A stretch of DNA of 64,000 nucleotides. Origin: Spongisporangium articulatum. GTDB lineage: Bacteria > Actinomycetota > Actinomycetes > Actinomycetales > Kineosporiaceae. Both the position numbers and the translations under genes were made by a program. Shown piece after piece: positions 33,697-42,258 of this stretch. Location of the stretch: positions 335,058-399,057 of the forward strand of contig NZ_JBITLV010000006.1 in assembly GCF_044465595.1 (NCBI RefSeq). The letters are read 5' to 3'. The notes under the pieces are model-generated. The model ran no database searches. It was not told the DNA's origin and worked only from the letters and a program-made list of their open reading frames with translations. Within the stretch, counting starts at the first letter, position 1. Each line of letters opens with the position of its first letter.

Positions 33697-34754
33697 TCGG
33701 CCAACCCGCTCGCCTCGAGGATCTCGGCCATCCGCCGGACGTGGTCCAGGCGGGCCTCCAGGGTGGGCGCGAACGGGACGACGGACAGCGTCGTCACCCC
33801 GGCCTCGGCGAATGCGTGCATGCGGTCGCGGATCCGATCTGCCGGCCCGATCAGGCTGGTGGCGTCGATGAAGTCGCGCGGCACGGCCGCGGCGGCCTCG
33901 GCGTACTTCCGGGCGAGGTACAGGTCCTGCACCGTCGCAGCCTCGTCCTCGAACCCCATCCGGCAGGCGAGCGCGTTGTAGAAGTTCTGCTCGCGGCTGC
34001 CCATCCCGCCCACGTACAGCGCCGCGTAGGCGCGGATGCCGAGGGCGGCCTGGTCCAGGTCGTCGGCGATGGCGACCGGGACGGTGGGGACGACGTCGAA
34101 TCCTGCCATCGGATCCTGAGCGCCGCCTGAAACCTTCTCGCGTCCGGTGCGCACGTGGGCCAGCGACACGTCGGCGTGCTCGGGCGAGAAGAAGATGGCC
34201 AGCCAGCCGTCGGCGATCTCGCCGGTCAGCTCGAGGTTCTTCGGCCCCACCGAGGCCAGGTAGACCGGGATCCGTTCGCGGACCGGATGCACGGTCAGCT
34301 TGATCGGTTTCCCGGCCCCGTCGGGCAGCGGCAGCGTCCAGTGCTCCCCCGCGTACTCCAGGCGCTCGCGGGCCAGCGCCTTGCGCACGATCTCCACGTA
34401 CTCGCGGGTGCGGCTGAGCGGCTTCGCGAACCGGACGCCGTGCCAGCCCTCGCTGACCTGCGGGCCGGAGACCCCCAGCCCGAGCCGGAACCGGCCGCCG
34501 GACAACGAGTCCAGGGTCGCGGCGGTCATCGCGGTCATCGCCGGGGTGCGGGCCGGGATCTGCAGGACGGCGGCGCCCAGCCCGATCCGCTGCGTGTGCG
34601 CACCCACCCAGGACAACACCGTCGGGGCGTCCGAGCCGTAGGCCTCGGCCACCCAGACCGAGTCGTAGCCGAGCTTGTCGGCCTCCTGGGCGAGGACGAG
34701 GTTGTCGGCGTCGTTACCGGCGCCCCAGTAGCCGAGATTGAGACCCAGTCGCAT
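33693..34754 (-). CDS. LLM class (F420-dependent type) oxidoreductase
   Basis: 353 aa. Luciferase-like barrel: MRLGLNLGYWGAG, LAQEADKLGYDSVWVAEAYGSDA, AAVLQIPARTPAMTAMTAATLDSLSGGRFRLGLGVSGPQV. The wording matches actinobacterial F420-dependent enzymes, including methylene-tetrahydromethanopterin reductase-like ones. Substrate unknown. The N-terminal start is clear from homology; TAGGGT (34763-34768) ends 8 bases before the ATG, so the mRNA is probably leaderless. It diverges from the aldo/keto reductase gene and is coupled to uppP. Confidence 0.93.
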   Translation of the reverse strand: MRLGLNLGYWGAGNDADNLVLAQEADKLGYDSVWVAEAYGSDAPTVLSWVGAHTQRIGLGAAVLQIPARTPAMTAMTAATLDSLSGGRFRLGLGVSGPQVSEGWHGVRFAKPLSRTREYVEIVRKALARERLEYAGEHWTLPLPDGAGKPIKLTVHPVRERIPVYLASVGPKNLELTGEIADGWLAIFFSPEHADVSLAHVRTGREKVSGGAQDPMAGFDVVPTVPVAIADDLDQAALGIRAYAALYVGGMGSREQNFYNALACRMGFEDEAATVQDLYLARKYAEAAAAVPRDFIDATSLIGPADRIRDRMHAFAEAGVTTLSVVPFAPTLEARLDHVRRMAEILEASGLAE

Positions 34755-34857
34755 GGCTGGCGACCCTACCGGTGCGGACCGGACGATCAACCGCGGACGG
34801 TGGGGGCCGCGTGGCAGTGGCCCGCGAGAGGCCCCACGACCAGTAGGTTGAGCCCTC

Positions 34858-35823
34858 ATGGAGCAGCGGTACGTCGGCCGGACCGGGTTGCGTGTCTCCC
34901 GGCTCGGCCTGGGCACCCTCACCTGGGGCCGGGACACCCGCGAGGAGGAGGCCGGCGAGCAGCTGCGCGAGCTCCTGGAGGCCGGCGGCGACCTGGTCGA
35001 CGTCGGCACCGGCTACGGCGACGGAGCCGCCGAGGAGGTCCTGGGCAAGCTGATCGGGCCACTCGCGCACCGCGACGAGCTGGTGATCAGCGCCAAGGCC
35101 GTGGTACCCAGCTACGCCACCGGGCCGGACCTGTCCCGCCGTTCGGTGATCGCCGCGCTCGACGCCACTCTGACCCGGCTCGGCGTGGACCACGTCGACC
35201 TCTGGACGGCGCCCGGCTGGTCCAGCCACGTCCCGCTGGCGGAGACGCTCTCGGCGCTGGAGACCGCCGTCCGCTCGGGCCGGGCCCGCTACGCCGGGCT
35301 GGCCAACGTGGACGGCTGGCAGGCCACCCTGGCCACCGCGACCGCCTCGGGAGGTGCGGTCCCCACGGGCGGCGCCGCGCCCGGCGTCCCGGTGGCCGTG
35401 CAGACCGAGTACTCGCTGCTGTGCCGGGGGCCCGAGCGCGAGTTGTTGCCGGCCGCGCGGCACCTGGGGCTGGGCGTGATCGGCTGGTCGCCGCTGGGGC
35501 GCGGGGTGTTGACCGGCAAGTACCGGGCGGGGACGCCGGCCGACAGCCGGGCCGCGTCACCGCACCTGGCCCGGTTCGTCCAGCCGTACCTGGAGCGCGG
35601 GCCGCGCCGCGTGGTGGACGCTCTCGTCACCGCGGCCGACGGGCTGGGCTGCGACCCGCTGGACGTCGCCCTCGGCTGGGTGCTGAACCGCCCGGGCGTC
35701 TCGGCCGTGCTGGTCGGGGCCCGGACGGCGGCTCAGTTCCGGGCGTCGCTGGCGGCCGAGGAGACCGAGCTGCCCGCCGAGATCGTCAACGCGCTGAACG
35801 AGATCTCGGCGCCGCCGAGCTGA
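34858..35823 (+). CDS. Aldo/keto reductase with an altered catalytic tetrad
   Basis: 321 aa. The TIM-barrel reads YVGRTGLRVSRLGLGTLTWG, VDVGTGYGDG (catalytic Asp and Tyr), VISAKAVV (Lys), WSPLGRGVLTGKY (NADPH loop) and SAVLVGARTAAQ. The usual catalytic His in the D-L-W-Q-x-H strand is missing: here the strand reads VDLWTAPGW. It may therefore work poorly as a reductase or use a different geometry. TAGGTT ends 8 bases before the ATG, again a leaderless pattern. Its 3' end overlaps the convergent acidic-protein gene by 38 bases. Confidence 0.9.
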   Translation: MEQRYVGRTGLRVSRLGLGTLTWGRDTREEEAGEQLRELLEAGGDLVDVGTGYGDGAAEEVLGKLIGPLAHRDELVISAKAVVPSYATGPDLSRRSVIAALDATLTRLGVDHVDLWTAPGWSSHVPLAETLSALETAVRSGRARYAGLANVDGWQATLATATASGGAVPTGGAAPGVPVAVQTEYSLLCRGPERELLPAARHLGLGVIGWSPLGRGVLTGKYRAGTPADSRAASPHLARFVQPYLERGPRRVVDALVTAADGLGCDPLDVALGWVLNRPGVSAVLVGARTAAQFRASLAAEETELPAEIVNALNEISAPPS

Positions 35824-36259
35824 GCTCGTCCTCGTGCGACTCGTGCGAGTCGTCGGCCGACGTCTCGTCCTCGTCGAGGTAGTCGTCCTCGTCGTCCGGT
35901 TCGTCGACGTCGTCCAGTTCGTCGAGCTCGTCCTCGATCTCGTCGTCGAGGTCGTCCTCGTCGAGGTCGTCCAGCTCGTCCTCGTCGTCGAGGTCCTCGT
36001 CGTCGAGGTCCTCGTCGTCCTCGTCGTCCTCGTCGTCGTCCTCGCGGGCGTCCGCCTCGTCGTCGAACAGGACCATCGGAGTGGCCTCGTCGTAGGCCTG
36101 GTAGAGGGAGTCGTCGTAGACCTCGAAGGCCGCGGCGAGCCGTTCGTAGGCCGTCACGACCGCCGGGTCGTCGTCCCCACGGCGGGCGGCCGCCGCTTCC
36201 AGGTGCGCCTCGAGGGCCGCGACCAACCGGTCGAGCGCAGCCCGGGGCTCCGTCGTCAT
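35786..36259 (-). CDS. Conserved acidic protein with a long Asp/Glu-rich C-terminal tail
   Basis: 157 aa. The first ~70 residues look folded and helical (ALDRLVAALEAHLEAAAARRG, AYERLAAAFEVYDDSLYQAYDE). The next ~75 residues are almost entirely Asp, Glu and Leu, and would be strongly negative and disordered, perhaps mimicking nucleic acid or binding basic proteins. I do not recognise a function. TACGGT ends 6 bases before the ATG. It overlaps the aldo/keto reductase 3' end. Confidence 0.8.
   Translation of the reverse strand: MTTEPRAALDRLVAALEAHLEAAAARRGDDDPAVVTAYERLAAAFEVYDDSLYQAYDEATPMVLFDDEADAREDDDEDDEDDEDLDDEDLDDEDELDDLDEDDLDDEIEDELDELDDVDEPDDEDDYLDEDETSADDSHESHEDELSSAAPRSRSAR
35865..36046. 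repeat. Imperfect GTC/CTC/GAG trinucleotide repeat tract
   Basis: Dense GTCCTCGTC and GTCGTCGAG units encode the acidic tail of the gene on the opposite strand. The tract is prone to slippage, so tail length could vary between strains. Confidence 0.7.
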
Positions 36260-36297
36260 GGCACGACCGTAGCGGTTCGTGATGACATGGAGACACT

Positions 36298-36534
36298 ATG
36301 AGCGATCTGGAACGCGAACCGGCGCGTCGCGGGCAGCAGCCCCGCTCGGGCGCCGACTACGAGTACCGGCTCGTCGTGATGCCCCGGGGCACCACTCGGG
36401 CCGAGGCCCGGAAGGTCCTCACGGACCACGCCGAGTACGGCCGCTGGGAGCTGGCCCGCGTCCAACTGATGTTCGGCGGCGCCCGGAAGGTCTGGCTGCG
36501 CAGAAGGATCATCCGCGTGACCCGCAGCGCTTAG
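36298..36534 (+). CDS. DUF5703 family protein
   Basis: 78 aa. YEYRLVVMPRGTTRAEARKVLTDHAEYGRWELARVQLM and KVWLRRRIIRV match this short conserved actinobacterial family. It is predicted to be a single small alpha/beta domain, basic at the C-terminus, and has no known role. ATGGAG gives a ribosome site 5 bases before the ATG. The last four bases overlap the convergent M20 peptidase stop. Confidence 0.9.
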   Translation: MSDLEREPARRGQQPRSGADYEYRLVVMPRGTTRAEARKVLTDHAEYGRWELARVQLMFGGARKVWLRRRIIRVTRSA

Positions 36535-37904
36535 GACAGGTCCAGGAACCGGTCGAAGACCTTCACCCCGAACTTCAACGACTCCAGCGGCACGCGCTCG
36601 TCGACCCCGTGGAACATGCCGGGGAAGTCGAGGTCGGCCGGCAGCTGCAGCGGCACGAACCCGTACCCGTTGATCCCGATCTTCGCGAACGACTTGTTGT
36701 CCGTACCCGCCGACAGGCAGTACGGCAGGACGGTGGCGCCCGCGTCGGCCTCCAGCAGCGAACGCTGCATGGCCGAGACCAGCGGCCCGGAGAACGGCGA
36801 CTCGACGGCGGCGTCGCGGTGCACCACCTCGAACCGCACGTGCGGGCCGGCCAGTTCGCGCAGGGTCTCCATCAGGTGCTCCTCGCGGCCCGGCAGGAAG
36901 CGGCAGTCGAGCAGCGCGGTCGCCGCGCCGGGGATGACGTTGTGCTTGTACCCGGCGTTCAGCACGGTCGGGTTCGACGTGTTGCGCACCGTCGACTCCA
37001 GCCAGCGGGCCGCAGTCCCGAACAACTCGGTCAACGCGTCGAGGTCGACGCCCTCCGTGCCGTCCTCGGCCCGGGTGATCAGCTCTCGCCCGGTCACGTC
37101 ACGCACCCCGGTGAAGAACCCCTTCACGGAGACCGGCACCTCGACCGGCCATCGGTGCGCCCCGATCCGGCCGATCGCCTCGGCGAGCCGGGTGACGGCG
37201 TTCTCGGGGTTGATCTGCGAACCGTGCCCGGCCCGCCCGTCGGCGGTGAGTTTCAGCCAGGCGAGGCCCTTTTCGGCGGTCTGCAACAGGTAGGTGCGGC
37301 GGCCCAGCAGGTCGACGGAGAAGCCGCCGACCTCGCTGACCGCGTCGCTGACGCCCTCGAACAGGTCGCGGTGCTCGCGCACCAACCACTGCGCGCCGTA
37401 GCTGCCACCCGCCTCCTCGTCGGCCAGGAACGCGACCACCAGATCACGCGGCGGCTTGCGCCCCTGCCGGACCCGCTCGCGCACGATGGACAGCAGGATC
37501 GCGTCCATGTCCTTCATGTCGACGGCGCCGCGCCCCCACAGGCAGTCGTCGCGGATCTCCCCCGAGAACGGGTCGACCTGCCAGTCCGCGGCCTGCGCCG
37601 GGACGACGTCGAGATGCCCGTGCACGAGCAACGCCGGGCGGGACGGGTCCTCTCCTGCGACCCGGGTGACGACGCTGGTGCGCCCGGTCGCCCGTTCGAA
37701 GAGCTGGACGTCGAGCCCGACCTCGTCGAGCAGACCGGCCACGTGCTCGGCCGCCTTGCGCTCGCCGGGCCCCGAGTCGTCCCCGTAGTTGCTGGTGTCG
37801 ATGCGCAGCAGGTCCTGGCAGATGGTGACGACCTCGTCGGTCGCCGGGGGCGCCGGACGGGGCGCGGGGACGTCGGCGGGGGTCGGCGCCGCAGGCCTTC
37901 TCAT
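36531..37904 (-). CDS. M20 family metallopeptidase/deacylase (ArgE/DapE/CPG2 group)
   Basis: 457 aa. Metal ligands are visible: LLVHGHLDVVP (His, with the catalytic Asp), WGRGAVDMKDM (bridging Asp), LADEEAGG (catalytic Glu followed by a ligand) and FHGVDERVP (final His). The dimerisation lid lies about 220-330, with GRAGHGSQIN. It hydrolyses amide bonds of small peptides or N-acyl amino acids; exact substrate unknown. GGGAGGAAATCGC precedes the ATG. Confidence 0.93.
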   Translation of the reverse strand: MRRPAAPTPADVPAPRPAPPATDEVVTICQDLLRIDTSNYGDDSGPGERKAAEHVAGLLDEVGLDVQLFERATGRTSVVTRVAGEDPSRPALLVHGHLDVVPAQAADWQVDPFSGEIRDDCLWGRGAVDMKDMDAILLSIVRERVRQGRKPPRDLVVAFLADEEAGGSYGAQWLVREHRDLFEGVSDAVSEVGGFSVDLLGRRTYLLQTAEKGLAWLKLTADGRAGHGSQINPENAVTRLAEAIGRIGAHRWPVEVPVSVKGFFTGVRDVTGRELITRAEDGTEGVDLDALTELFGTAARWLESTVRNTSNPTVLNAGYKHNVIPGAATALLDCRFLPGREEHLMETLRELAGPHVRFEVVHRDAAVESPFSGPLVSAMQRSLLEADAGATVLPYCLSAGTDNKSFAKIGINGYGFVPLQLPADLDFPGMFHGVDERVPLESLKFGVKVFDRFLDLS

Positions 37905-38034
37905 GCGATTTCCTCCCGAGCCGGAACACCCGGCCAGGTCCGCACCGGGTTGGGGCCACCGTAGTCGTGAACGGAGTCTGAAAGCGCGTCCGTGGCTTCC
38001 CACGACGTCTGTCAAGTGGCCTAAGCTGACACCG

Positions 38035-38072
38035 CTGGGCGGCACTGTCTTCCCCGTGGCGGTGCCGCCCAG
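38035..38072. repeat. Inverted repeat upstream of the copper gene cluster
   Basis: CTGGGCGGCAC and GTGCCGCCCAG are perfect 11-bp arms with a 16-base loop, ending 35 bases before the cluster's first GTG. It may be an operator or an attenuator hairpin. It is not the CsoR consensus I know. It lies in the 202-base gap 37905-38106. Confidence 0.45.
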
Positions 38073-38106
38073 TCTCACGACGACGGCTGGGTCTAGGGTT
38101 TCCGCC

Positions 38107-38748
38107 GTGAGTCCAGACCGCGGTGTCGCGCGTGCCGGGCGCGTCACAGCGTTCACCGCCGCCGCTCTCACCCTCGCAGCCACTGCCCACGTCGCCGCCG
38201 GCGGACATCTCGACCTCGTCCTGCTGCCCGTGCTGATCCCGCTCGTCGCGGCCCTCGTCGACGTGGCCGCGGCCCGGCGCCTGGGGCCCGTGGCCCTCCT
38301 GGCCCTGACCGGGGTGGTCCAACTGGGTTCCCACCTGGCCTTCATGGCCGGGGCGACAGCGCCCGGGTCCAGCATGAGCAGCATGCCGGGCATGCCCGGC
38401 ATGGACATGCCCGTGTCGACCACGACCGCGCACACGATCGAGCACGCCGCCCACCGGTCAGCCGGTCACGACCTGGTCCTGCCGCTCGACGCGATGACGG
38501 CCACCCACGCCGTCGCCGCCGTCGCCCTGGCCCTCCTGCTGGCCCGCGGCGAGTCGGCGCTGTGGGCCCTGGCCGCGCACCTGGCCTGGACCTTCCGCCT
38601 CCCCCGCCTCCCGCGGCCGGTGCCGGTCGCCCCGCCGGCCGCTCCCGTCGTCCCGGCCCTGCGGGCGCCGCGCCCGCACCCCTTCCTGCGCACGGTCTCC
38701 AGGCGGGGCCCGCCCGGTGGGCCGCGCGCCGCCGTCCGCACGACCTGA
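38107..38748 (+). CDS. Membrane protein with Met-rich loop, first gene of a copper cluster
   Basis: 213 aa from GTG 38107, 7 bases after TAGGGT (38094-38099). Four hydrophobic segments. Between spans two and four lies MSSMPGMPGMDMPVSTTTAH with several Met plus His residues (TAHTIEHAAHRSAGHD), typical of copper-binding regions. The C-terminus is Pro/Arg-rich and cytosolic. No named family is recognised. It is followed by a YcnI-like and a CopC-like gene on the same strand, which supports a copper role. Confidence 0.75.
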   Translation: MSPDRGVARAGRVTAFTAAALTLAATAHVAAGGHLDLVLLPVLIPLVAALVDVAAARRLGPVALLALTGVVQLGSHLAFMAGATAPGSSMSSMPGMPGMDMPVSTTTAHTIEHAAHRSAGHDLVLPLDAMTATHAVAAVALALLLARGESALWALAAHLAWTFRLPRLPRPVPVAPPAAPVVPALRAPRPHPFLRTVSRRGPPGGPRAAVRTT

Positions 38749-38821
38749 ACCCTCGGGTGGAGCGGATCGTCGGCGTGCCCGGATCACGTCACGACTTCCC
38801 TTACCCATCAGGAGTTCTCGC

Positions 38822-39556
38822 ATGTCCCCACGCATCATCGGCACCGGCCTGCTCACGGCCGGTCTCGTCCTGGTCCCGGTCGCGGCCCAGGCCCACGTCC
38901 GGGTGATCCCGGAGTCCACCGCCGCGGAAGGCTTCTCCAAACTGACCTTCCGGGTACCCACCGAGTCGGCGACGGCCAGCACCGTCAAACTGACCGTCGA
39001 CCTGCCGACGGCGACGCCGCTCTCCTTCGTCTCCGCGCAGCCCGTGCCGGGCTGGACGGTGAAGGTCACGGAGTCGAAGCTGGCCACCCCCGTCACGGTC
39101 GAGGGCACCACGCTGACCCGGGCGCCGTCGGAGGTGACCTGGACGGCCGAGAAGGGCCAGGGCGTGAAACCCGGCGAGTTCCAGGAGTTCTCGCTGTCGG
39201 CCGGCCCGCTGCCGGCAGCCGGGACCCAGCTGGCGTTCCCGGCCACGCAGACCTACTCCGACGGCACGGTCGCGCAGTGGGATCAGCCGCAGGCCGACGG
39301 GGCCGCGGAACCGGAGCACCCGGTGCCCGCCTTCACGGTCACAGCGGCTAGCGGCGACGGTCACGACGCCGCGGCGCCCGCCGCGGGCTCGTCGGGCTCG
39401 TCGGGCTCGTCGGGCTCGTCGGACGACGGGGGCGACGGTCTAGCGGTCGGTCTGGGGGCCGGCGGCCTGGCGGCGGGTCTCTTCGGCCTGGTGCTGGGCG
39501 TGGTGGCGTTACGCCGCTCGGGCCGGAAGGCCCAGCCGGGGAGTCAGGAGGCCTGA
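38822..39556 (+). CDS. YcnI/DUF1775 family copper-associated secreted protein
   Basis: 244 aa. A signal peptide (about 1-24) ends at AQA, so the mature protein would start with HVRVIPES; the exposed N-terminal His is the copper ligand of this family. PGWTVKV and WTAEKGQGVKPGEF are family motifs. A short Gly/Ser linker with four GSS repeats leads to one TM (about 210-232) and a basic tail, anchoring it outside the membrane. The stop overlaps the CopC start (TGATG). Confidence 0.92.
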   Translation: MSPRIIGTGLLTAGLVLVPVAAQAHVRVIPESTAAEGFSKLTFRVPTESATASTVKLTVDLPTATPLSFVSAQPVPGWTVKVTESKLATPVTVEGTTLTRAPSEVTWTAEKGQGVKPGEFQEFSLSAGPLPAAGTQLAFPATQTYSDGTVAQWDQPQADGAAEPEHPVPAFTVTAASGDGHDAAAPAAGSSGSSGSSGSSDDGGDGLAVGLGAGGLAAGLFGLVLGVVALRRSGRKAQPGSQEA

Positions 39557-40122
39557 TGCGTCTCGTCCGCCTCCTGCTGGCGGCGGGTCTCGCGGTGGGG
39601 ACGCTGCTCGTCGGCGCCCCCACCGCGTCCGCGCACGCCACGCTGCTCGGCACCACTCCGGCCACCGGGTCCACGGTCGCGAAGGTGCCGGCCCAGGTCA
39701 CGCTGCATTTCAACCAGCCCGTGCTCGGCATCGGCGCGACGGTGCTCGTCGTCGGCCCGGAAGGCGACGAGGAGTTAGGCAAGCCCGCCCTCGTCGACAC
39801 GGACGTCACCGAGGCGATCCGGCCCGGCGCCCCGGCCGGCTCCTACTCCGTGGAGTGGCGGGTCACGTCGAACGACGGGCACCCGATCGGCGGGTCGTTC
39901 TTCTTCACCGCGACGAAGGCCGGCGGCGGGGACGGCACCGCGGCCCGCGCCCCGGCCGGGCAGCCGGAGCCGGCGGGGAGTTCGGTTGCCGCGCCGCAGG
40001 TCTCGACCGCCGGCGAGTCGGGCGGCCTGCCCCGCTGGGCGCTGTGGGCGCTCATCGCCGTCGGGGTCCTGGGCGTGGTCGGAGCGGCCGTCGTCTCGGT
40101 GTTGACGCTCCGGGACACGTAG
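39556..40122 (+). CDS. CopC-domain copper resistance protein
   Basis: 188 aa. The signal peptide is cut after ASA, exposing His1 in HATLLGTTPATGSTV. The beta-sandwich has LHFNQPV, and VEWRVTSNDGHPIGGSFFF provides the Asp/His ligands of the Cu(II) site. A single TM near 160-182 anchors the C-terminus. No CopD membrane partner is fused. Translationally coupled to the YcnI gene and convergent with the VanW gene by 2 bases. Confidence 0.93.
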   Translation: MRLVRLLLAAGLAVGTLLVGAPTASAHATLLGTTPATGSTVAKVPAQVTLHFNQPVLGIGATVLVVGPEGDEELGKPALVDTDVTEAIRPGAPAGSYSVEWRVTSNDGHPIGGSFFFTATKAGGGDGTAARAPAGQPEPAGSSVAAPQVSTAGESGGLPRWALWALIAVGVLGVVGAAVVSVLTLRDT

Positions 40123-40124
40123 GC

Positions 40125-41555
40125 CTACGGGGCGGTCGGCTGGTAGCCCCAGCCGATCCGCTCCGTGCCCACGACCGTGCCGTCGTCCTCGATCCGGCGG
40201 GTCACGTAGATGCTGAAGCCGCCGTTCTCGCGCGGGATCCGCGGGCCGGTCGTGGAGGTGACGGTGCGTTCACCGGTGTGCCCGTACAGGGCGACCGTCA
40301 CCGACGTGGCGGTCGTGGCGGTGCGGATGACGACCGGGGTGTCGGTGGTGTTGGTGAAGATGTTCTGGATGGTGTCGTAGTCCAGCGTCGCCTCCCGACC
40401 GGGCGGGTACCGGGAGATGTACTGGCTGTGGGGCTGGTGCGCGTCGGATCTCAACCCGGCGAACCAGACGGCGTTGAACAGGGTCGTGGAGAACTGCGAG
40501 ACGCCGCCGCCCACCTGCTCGACGTGCTCGCCGTCGGCGATCGCGGGCGCGTAGACGAAACCGTTCTGCGTGGTGCGGCGCCCGACCTTCTGGTTCAGGG
40601 AGAACTTCGCCCCCGGCGCCACGACCGTCCCGTCCACCAGCTCGGCCATCCGGTGGATGTTGGTCACCCGGGCCTGGCAGCACGGGTGCTCGGTGGTGAA
40701 GGTGCCGATGAGCTGGTCGACCCTCTCGGCCTGCGAGTCGTCGACCTTCGGCTCGGTCTCCCGCACCGCGACGGTCGCTGTGCCGGAACGTTTCTCGACC
40801 GCGGCCCGGACGGCGGAGAAGGCGGCACCGACGTCGACCGAGCGACCACCCTCGGCCGGTTCGTAGCTGACGTCGGCGTCGCGCGCGGTCCACGACGTCG
40901 TGCCCTTGTCCAGCAGCAGGGGCTTGGGCTTCGGGGTCTTCAGCTCCGCCTCGTGCGCCACACGCTGGTACCCCGCCAGCTGCTTGGTGAGTTCCGCACG
41001 GCCGGCCTGCGGGTCGACGTCCAGCACGGGTTCGACGTCGGTGCGGTGTCCGAGCAGCGCCCGCACGGGCGAGAAGAGGTCGCCCGCGCCCAGGTCGAGC
41101 AGCTTGTCCACCGTGGCGTCGACGTCGAGCCGGATGCCGATCGTGGCCGGGTCGACCTGCTCGGTGCCGATCGTGCCCACCGTCAGGGTGACCGTCTTCT
41201 CCACCGTGCCGCGCACCGCCCCCGCCACGGTGCGCCGCGCCTCGGCCTCGTCCATCCCCCCGACGTTCACCCCGGCCACCCGGGTGCCCGGCATGACCTC
41301 GCCGCGCAGGGCACTGAACGCCGCCGCCCCGCCGACGCCGAGCACCATCAGGAAGACGACCCCCGCCGCCGCCTGGACGGCCCGTCGACGGCGCCGGTGG
41401 CCCGCCGACTCGAAGAGCTCGGACTCGTGCGGTCCGTCGCCGACCGCGTCGTCCTCGGCCACCTCCAGCACGGCCTCGTCGAGATCTTCCTGCGGTTCAT
41501 CCCCCGCCGGTTGGCCCTGCGGTTCCGGGTCGACGTCGGCGCTCATGATGTCCAT
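40125..41555 (-). CDS. VanW family protein (YoaR-like, membrane anchored)
   Basis: 476 aa. An acidic cytosolic N-terminus (~55 residues), one TM (about 62-82), then two PG-binding_4-like repeats (MPGTRVAGVNVGGM onward) and a C-terminal VanW domain: NIHRMAELVDGTVVAPGAKFSLN, QVGGGVSQFSTTLFNAVWFAGL and H-Q-P-H-S-Q-Y-I-S-R-Y-P-x-G. VanW-domain proteins occur in vancomycin clusters and in envelope assembly, with no proven activity. A GCTTGA/TCAAGC dyad lies just upstream (41567-41582). Confidence 0.92.
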   Translation of the reverse strand: MDIMSADVDPEPQGQPAGDEPQEDLDEAVLEVAEDDAVGDGPHESELFESAGHRRRRRAVQAAAGVVFLMVLGVGGAAAFSALRGEVMPGTRVAGVNVGGMDEAEARRTVAGAVRGTVEKTVTLTVGTIGTEQVDPATIGIRLDVDATVDKLLDLGAGDLFSPVRALLGHRTDVEPVLDVDPQAGRAELTKQLAGYQRVAHEAELKTPKPKPLLLDKGTTSWTARDADVSYEPAEGGRSVDVGAAFSAVRAAVEKRSGTATVAVRETEPKVDDSQAERVDQLIGTFTTEHPCCQARVTNIHRMAELVDGTVVAPGAKFSLNQKVGRRTTQNGFVYAPAIADGEHVEQVGGGVSQFSTTLFNAVWFAGLRSDAHQPHSQYISRYPPGREATLDYDTIQNIFTNTTDTPVVIRTATTATSVTVALYGHTGERTVTSTTGPRIPRENGGFSIYVTRRIEDDGTVVGTERIGWGYQPTAP

Positions 41556-41566
41556 GGTGCCGCATA

Positions 41567-41582
41567 GCTTGAATGCTCAAGC
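41567..41582. promoter_or_regulatory. Dyad in the vanW upstream region
   Basis: GCTTGA-ATGC-TCAAGC has perfect 6-bp arms 12 bases upstream of the vanW start, between two divergent genes. It may be an operator, or a hairpin in the 5' leader. Confidence 0.4.
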
Positions 41583-41657
41583 AGGCGGCGCTCCGGGCCG
41601 GGCCCAGGGGACCTTGGTCCCTGGCCGGTCGTGAACGGGGCGACCTAGCGTCTGCGG

Positions 41658-42204
41658 GTGCGCCTGTACTGGATCCCGCTCGGCGCCGGTGGCCACGTCG
41701 TGCGCCGCAGCGGGCTCCTCTACGAGGCGGCCGCGGCGGCCTGGGCGCGCCGGCCCCGGCAACCGCTGTTCCACACGGCCCTGACGGTGCCCGGCGGCGG
41801 CGCCGTCTACGCGGTGGAGCTCGCCCCGGCCTGGCAGGCACCCGGCCCGGGAGCCGAGGGGCCGGTCGGGTCACGGCTTCTCGGGCGCTCCTCCCTCTTC
41901 CGCTACCGGGTCCGCTGCGAGCCGGGCGGGACCATCCCCGACCTCGACTACGCGCGCGGCGGGCCAACCCTGCTCGAGGGGGCCGGCCTCGACGAGCGCG
42001 TGCTGCGCCTCGTCGCGGAACTCCCGCTGCTCACGTGGGGGCGCGACGAGTCGGGGGCCGGGGAGATGTGGAACAGCAACTCCGTCGTCTCGTGGCTGCT
42101 GACCCGGGCCGGGGTGGACACCGGCGTCCTGGGCCCACCGGACGACGGGCGCGCCGGGCTGGAGTGCCGGGATCACCGTGGCGCGGTCCGGGCCCCGAGC
42201 CTGA
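41658..42204 (+). CDS. Conserved actinobacterial hypothetical protein, C-terminus frameshifted
   Basis: GTG start 6 bases after TAGCGT. The frame runs VRLYWIPLGAGGHVVR ... GEMWNSNSVVSWLLTRAGVD as in related proteins of ~180 aa. As it stands, the frame reads on to 42311 with 50 unrelated residues, through a terminator and into cbtA. Moving to the next frame near 42150-42160 gives APGWSAGITVARSGPRA and a stop at 42202-42204, the ending expected for the family, just before the hairpin. A missing GC dinucleotide in GGGCGCGCC would explain it. Either a recent mutation or an assembly error; function unknown. Confidence 0.75.
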
Positions 42205-42210
42205 GACACC

Positions 42211-42245
42211 GAAGGCCGCCGTCCCGGAGCGGGACGGCGGCCTTC
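42211..42245. terminator. Strong bidirectional terminator hairpin
   Basis: Perfect 15-bp arms (42211-42225 and 42231-42245, GAAGGCCGCCGTCCC and complement) with a GGAGC loop. It lies 6 bases after the restored stop of the conserved hypothetical gene and just beyond the convergent cbtA stop. Confidence 0.85.
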
Positions 42246-42258
42246 GACCAGGTGGAAC

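Noticed and set aside
34108..34130. Another TCAG-N7-TCAG pair
   Set aside because: It lies inside the LLM coding sequence with no start codon nearby, and the base pattern 11 bases on (AGGATT) lacks the A at position two. Chance occurrence; it is a useful warning that the bare repeat is not sufficient.
35865..36046. Possible non-coding microsatellite
   Set aside because: The tract keeps an open frame and encodes the acidic tail of a conserved gene.
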